Shown here in pieces: positions 47,424 through 49,837 of a DNA stretch of 49,837 nucleotides. The DNA is from Carideicomes alvinocaridis (lineage in GTDB: Bacteria; Pseudomonadota; Alphaproteobacteria; Rhodobacterales; Rhodobacteraceae): assembly GCA_005473895.2 (NCBI GenBank), contig SRJI02000007.1, forward strand, positions 95,001 to 144,837. Direction: 5' to 3'. The notes beneath the pieces are model-generated. The model did not search any database. It worked only from the letters and a program-made list of their open reading frames with translations, and had not been told where the DNA came from. Within the stretch, counting starts at the first letter, position 1; the number at the start of each line of letters is the position of its first letter. Position numbers and translations under genes: made by a program.

Positions 47424-48473
47424 ATGACCGACGACAGCACCAGACCGGACCACGCGCCCGCCGATCACCCGCGCCTGCCGCGCGAGAAGGTGGGCGTGCT
47501 GCTGGCCAATCTCGGCACGCCGGACGGGACGGATTACCGCTCCATGCGGCGCTACCTGTCGGAGTTCCTGTCCGACCGCCGGGTGATCGACTACCCGCGC
47601 TGGAAATGGCAGCCGCTGTTGCAGACGGTCATCCTTTCGGTCCGCCCGTTCAAATCCGGCGCGGCCTATCGCACGATCTGGAACGAGGAGCGGAACGAAA
47701 GCCCGCTTCTGACCATCACCCGTGACCAGACCGAGGCGCTGGCGCAGCGGATGCAGGCGCGCCACGGCGAGGCGGTGATGGTGGATTTCTGCATGCGCTA
47801 CGGCAATCCCTCCACCGCGTCCAAGGTCCGCGCCATGGTCGAGGCGGGGTGCCGCCGCATCCTCTTCTTCCCGCTCTACCCGCAATATGCCGGCGCCACC
47901 TCGGCCACCGCGAACGACCAGTTCTTCCGCGCGCTCATGGCCGAGACCTGGCAGCCCACCGCCCGCATCGTTGACCCCTATTTCGCCCATCCCCGCTATG
48001 TCGAGGCGCTGGCAGGCTCGGTCCGCCGGGCCTACGACGCGGCGGAGCAGCAGCCCGACCTGCTGATCTGTTCATACCACGGGCTGCCGAAACGCTACCT
48101 GACGCAGGGCGACCCCTACCATTGCCAGTGCCAGAAGACGACGCGCCTGCTGAAGGAGGCGCTGGGCTGGGGCGACGACCGGATCATGACCACCTTCCAG
48201 TCGAAGTTCGGGCCGGAGGAATGGCTGCAGCCCTACACGGTGGAAGAGGTCGCACGGCAAGCCAGGGCGGGGCGAAAGCGGATCGCGGTGATCGCGCCGG
48301 CCTTCTCGGCCGATTGCATCGAGACGCTGGAAGAGATCAACGCCGAGATCCGCGATGCCTTCCTGGAGGCGGGTGGAGAGAGCTTTACCTACATCCCCTG
48401 CCTGAACGATGATCCCGCCCATATCGACGCGCTGGAAACGGTGATCGAGGAGAACCTGCAGGGCTGGATCTGA
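47424..48473 (+). CDS. hemH: ferrochelatase
   Basis: The 349-aa protein has ferrochelatase signatures: GVLLANLGTPDGTDYRSMRRYLSEFLSDRRVID-type N-terminus, MRYGNPS and LFFPLYPQYAGATSAT. Metal-site residues are H219 (LLICSYHGLPKRY) and E300 (CIETLEEI). It inserts Fe2+ into protoporphyrin IX, ending haem synthesis. The start ATG at 47424 is preceded by AAGGGG; the frame is open far upstream but that part overlaps the methyltransferase gene. Cysteines in HCQCQK suggest the [2Fe-2S]-type variant, which is uncertain. Confidence 0.96.
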   Translation: MTDDSTRPDHAPADHPRLPREKVGVLLANLGTPDGTDYRSMRRYLSEFLSDRRVIDYPRWKWQPLLQTVILSVRPFKSGAAYRTIWNEERNESPLLTITRDQTEALAQRMQARHGEAVMVDFCMRYGNPSTASKVRAMVEAGCRRILFFPLYPQYAGATSATANDQFFRALMAETWQPTARIVDPYFAHPRYVEALAGSVRRAYDAAEQQPDLLICSYHGLPKRYLTQGDPYHCQCQKTTRLLKEALGWGDDRIMTTFQSKFGPEEWLQPYTVEEVARQARAGRKRIAVIAPAFSADCIETLEEINAEIRDAFLEAGGESFTYIPCLNDDPAHIDALETVIEENLQGWI

Positions 48474-48494
48474 CCGGCCCGGGAAGGGGAGGGG

Positions 48495-49703
48495 ATGCGT
48501 TTTCGCTGGCACGAGGCCGCGCGGCTCTACGGCCCCGACGGGGCGGAAACAGGGCCTGTTTCGGCCGAAATCGCGCCTGACGGGCCCTTGCTGGCGATCC
48601 CCGAAGCGCCGGGGCCGGAGGCGATCGCGATGGCCATGGCGGCGGCTGCGATGGGCCGGGGCTTCTGCCTGCACCCTGCGGGCCGGGCGCCCGACGGTCC
48701 GGGCGTGCCGGAAACGCTGGAATGCCTGAGTTCCGGCAGTACAGGCGCGCCCAAGCGGGTGGTGCGGCAGCAGGCAAGCTGGCTGGCGAGCCACCGGGTG
48801 AACGCCGACCTTTTCGGGGTCGGGCCGGGGGACGCCTGCGCGGCGCTGGGCGCGGCGAGCCATTCCCTGACGCTTTATGCCGCGGTGGAGGCGCTGTGCC
48901 TCGGGGCCGACATGCACCTTCTGGGCGGCTTGCGCCCGGACCGGCAGGCCGCGCGGCTGGCGGAGGCCGGGGTGACCGTGCTCAACGCCACGCCGACGCA
49001 GCTGCGGATGCTGGCGGAGGCGGGGGGTGTGCTGCCTGCCCTGCGGCTGGTGCTGATCGGCGGCGGGGCACTGGATGCGGCGACCCGCGGGGCGGTGGGG
49101 GCGATGGCGCCGAACGCCCGTATCAGGGTCTATTACGGGGCGTCCGAGACCAGCTTCATCGCGCTGTCGGATGAGGAGTCGCCCGAGGGTTCGGTCGGTC
49201 GGCCCTATCCGGGGGTGGAGATCGCGGTGCGGGAGGCCTCCGGCGCCGCGCGGCCCGAGGGGGAGACCGGCGAGATCTGGGTGCGCTCACCCTACCTGTT
49301 CGAGCGCTACGCCGGGGGCGATGCGGGCGATACAAGGTGGGACCGGGACTGGCTGACCGTGGGCGAGATGGGGCGGATGGACAACGGCCAGCTCTACCTC
49401 GCCGGGCGGCGCTCGCGGATGTTCACGGTGGCGGACCGCAACCTCTTTCCCGAAGCGCTGGAGTCCCTGATCCTCGCGCTCCCCGGCGTGGCCCGGGCCG
49501 CTGTGCTGCCAGCCCCCGACCGGGCGCGCGGGCAGGTGCCGGTGGCGCTGGTCCAGGGCGGGCCGGGCAGCGACGCGATCCGCGCCGCCTGCCGCGAGGC
49601 CATGGGCGCGGAGCTGGCCCCGCGCCGGGTGGTGGAGCTGGCGGACTGGCCGCTCCTGCCCTCGGGCAAGACTGACCTGCAGGCGCTGGAGCGCTACCTG
49701 TGA
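48495..49703 (+). CDS. short AMP-dependent synthetase/ligase
   Basis: The 402-aa protein has the adenylation P-loop SSGSTGAPK (79-87), A5-type YYGASETSF, then VGEMGRMDNGQLYLAGRRSRM and the C-terminal catalytic Lys in PSGKTDLQAL. It is about 100-150 residues shorter than usual acyl-CoA synthetases because the N-terminal subdomain is reduced. The active-site core seems intact. Its stop overlaps the GTG of the downstream thiolase (GTGA, 49700-49703), so the pair is translationally coupled and the ligase probably activates the thiolase's acyl substrate or product. Confidence 0.85.
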   Translation: MRFRWHEAARLYGPDGAETGPVSAEIAPDGPLLAIPEAPGPEAIAMAMAAAAMGRGFCLHPAGRAPDGPGVPETLECLSSGSTGAPKRVVRQQASWLASHRVNADLFGVGPGDACAALGAASHSLTLYAAVEALCLGADMHLLGGLRPDRQAARLAEAGVTVLNATPTQLRMLAEAGGVLPALRLVLIGGGALDAATRGAVGAMAPNARIRVYYGASETSFIALSDEESPEGSVGRPYPGVEIAVREASGAARPEGETGEIWVRSPYLFERYAGGDAGDTRWDRDWLTVGEMGRMDNGQLYLAGRRSRMFTVADRNLFPEALESLILALPGVARAAVLPAPDRARGQVPVALVQGGPGSDAIRAACREAMGAELAPRRVVELADWPLLPSGKTDLQALERYL

Positions 49704-49837
49704 CCCGCCCCGTTCGCATCCTCGCCGCGAAACGCTCCATCGTTGCGCCGCGCGGCGGGGCGCTGTCGCAGCTCGCCCCGCACGACCTCGCCGCCCCGGT
49801 GATCCGCGCGGCGCTGGCGCAGGCGGGGCGCGACCCG
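49700..49837 (+). CDS. thiolase family protein, 5' part only (runs off the window)
   Basis: GTG at 49700 opens a frame with no stop to the window end, 46 codons. The N-terminus RPVRILAAKRSIVAPRGGAL followed by LAPHDLAAPVIRAALAQAGR matches the start of acetyl-CoA acetyltransferase/3-ketoacyl-CoA thiolases. The catalytic residues lie beyond the window. Coupled by GTGA overlap to the AMP-forming ligase. Confidence 0.75.
   Translation, partial: MTRPVRILAAKRSIVAPRGGALSQLAPHDLAAPVIRAALAQAGRDP

Overview
The window looks like a chromosomal segment of a high-G+C alphaproteobacterium of the Rhodobacteraceae (Roseobacter group). This is inferred from gene content, not from a search. Supporting signs are an rrn operon ending 23S-5S-initiator tRNA, a FYDLN-acid protein, an erythrin/VIT1 iron exporter (MbfA type) behind a near-perfect Irr-type box, a TRAP transporter, an hslV-membrane protein-hslU arrangement, and the dispersed GGGATATTTATGG-containing repeats that I recall as common in this family. 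No phage, insertion sequence or CRISPR array is visible.

Layout. 1-2742: 3' part of an rRNA operon (23S, 5S, tRNA-fMet, terminator). 2923-6217 (-): a translationally coupled signalling operon of a small periplasmic sulfite-oxidase-fold protein without cysteine, a membrane histidine kinase and a REC-LuxR regulator. 6421-13489 (+): five envelope genes (polytopic membrane protein, SH3b protein, DUF3137 protein, VWA protein with 88-residue tandem repeats, secreted HExxH gluzincin). 13779-15055: tRNA-Ala, FYDLN protein, YgjP-like metallopeptidase. 15052-22449: a divergent catabolic locus, with a TRAP transporter and a LigM-like folate-dependent demethylase on the minus strand and a Rieske oxygenase plus a glutamine-synthetase-like ligase on the plus strand. 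They share a 268-bp intergenic region carrying a CATGTATACATG palindrome. This is the best candidate for an undescribed pathway. 22469-30780: transporters (DHA2, DMT, MFS, AEC) and small-molecule enzymes (alpha/beta hydrolase, ornithine-cyclodeaminase-like protein, YaiI, S-formylglutathione hydrolase). 30839-31936: dispersed repeat, MbfA and Irr box. 32025-37147: TetR regulator, FadB/J-type fusion and two acyl-CoA dehydrogenases, a beta-oxidation operon with a candidate operator-bearing promoter. 37144-41114: a surface-carbohydrate-like protein and hslV-(membrane protein)-hslU. 41321-49837: a shortened ABC substrate-binding protein, prolyl aminopeptidase, ubiG, MarR regulator, nitrilase-family amidase, glutaredoxin, ComF, an atypical methyltransferase, ferrochelatase, a short AMP-forming ligase and the start of a thiolase that runs off the window.

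How the genes may work together. The catabolic locus could import a small carboxylate by TRAP, demethylate it onto tetrahydrofolate (LigM-like), oxygenate it (Rieske) and ligate glutamate to an amine (GS-like). The fad operon would oxidise acyl chains under TetR control. MbfA, Irr box and hemH point to iron/haem homeostasis. All function assignments are from protein motifs read by eye.
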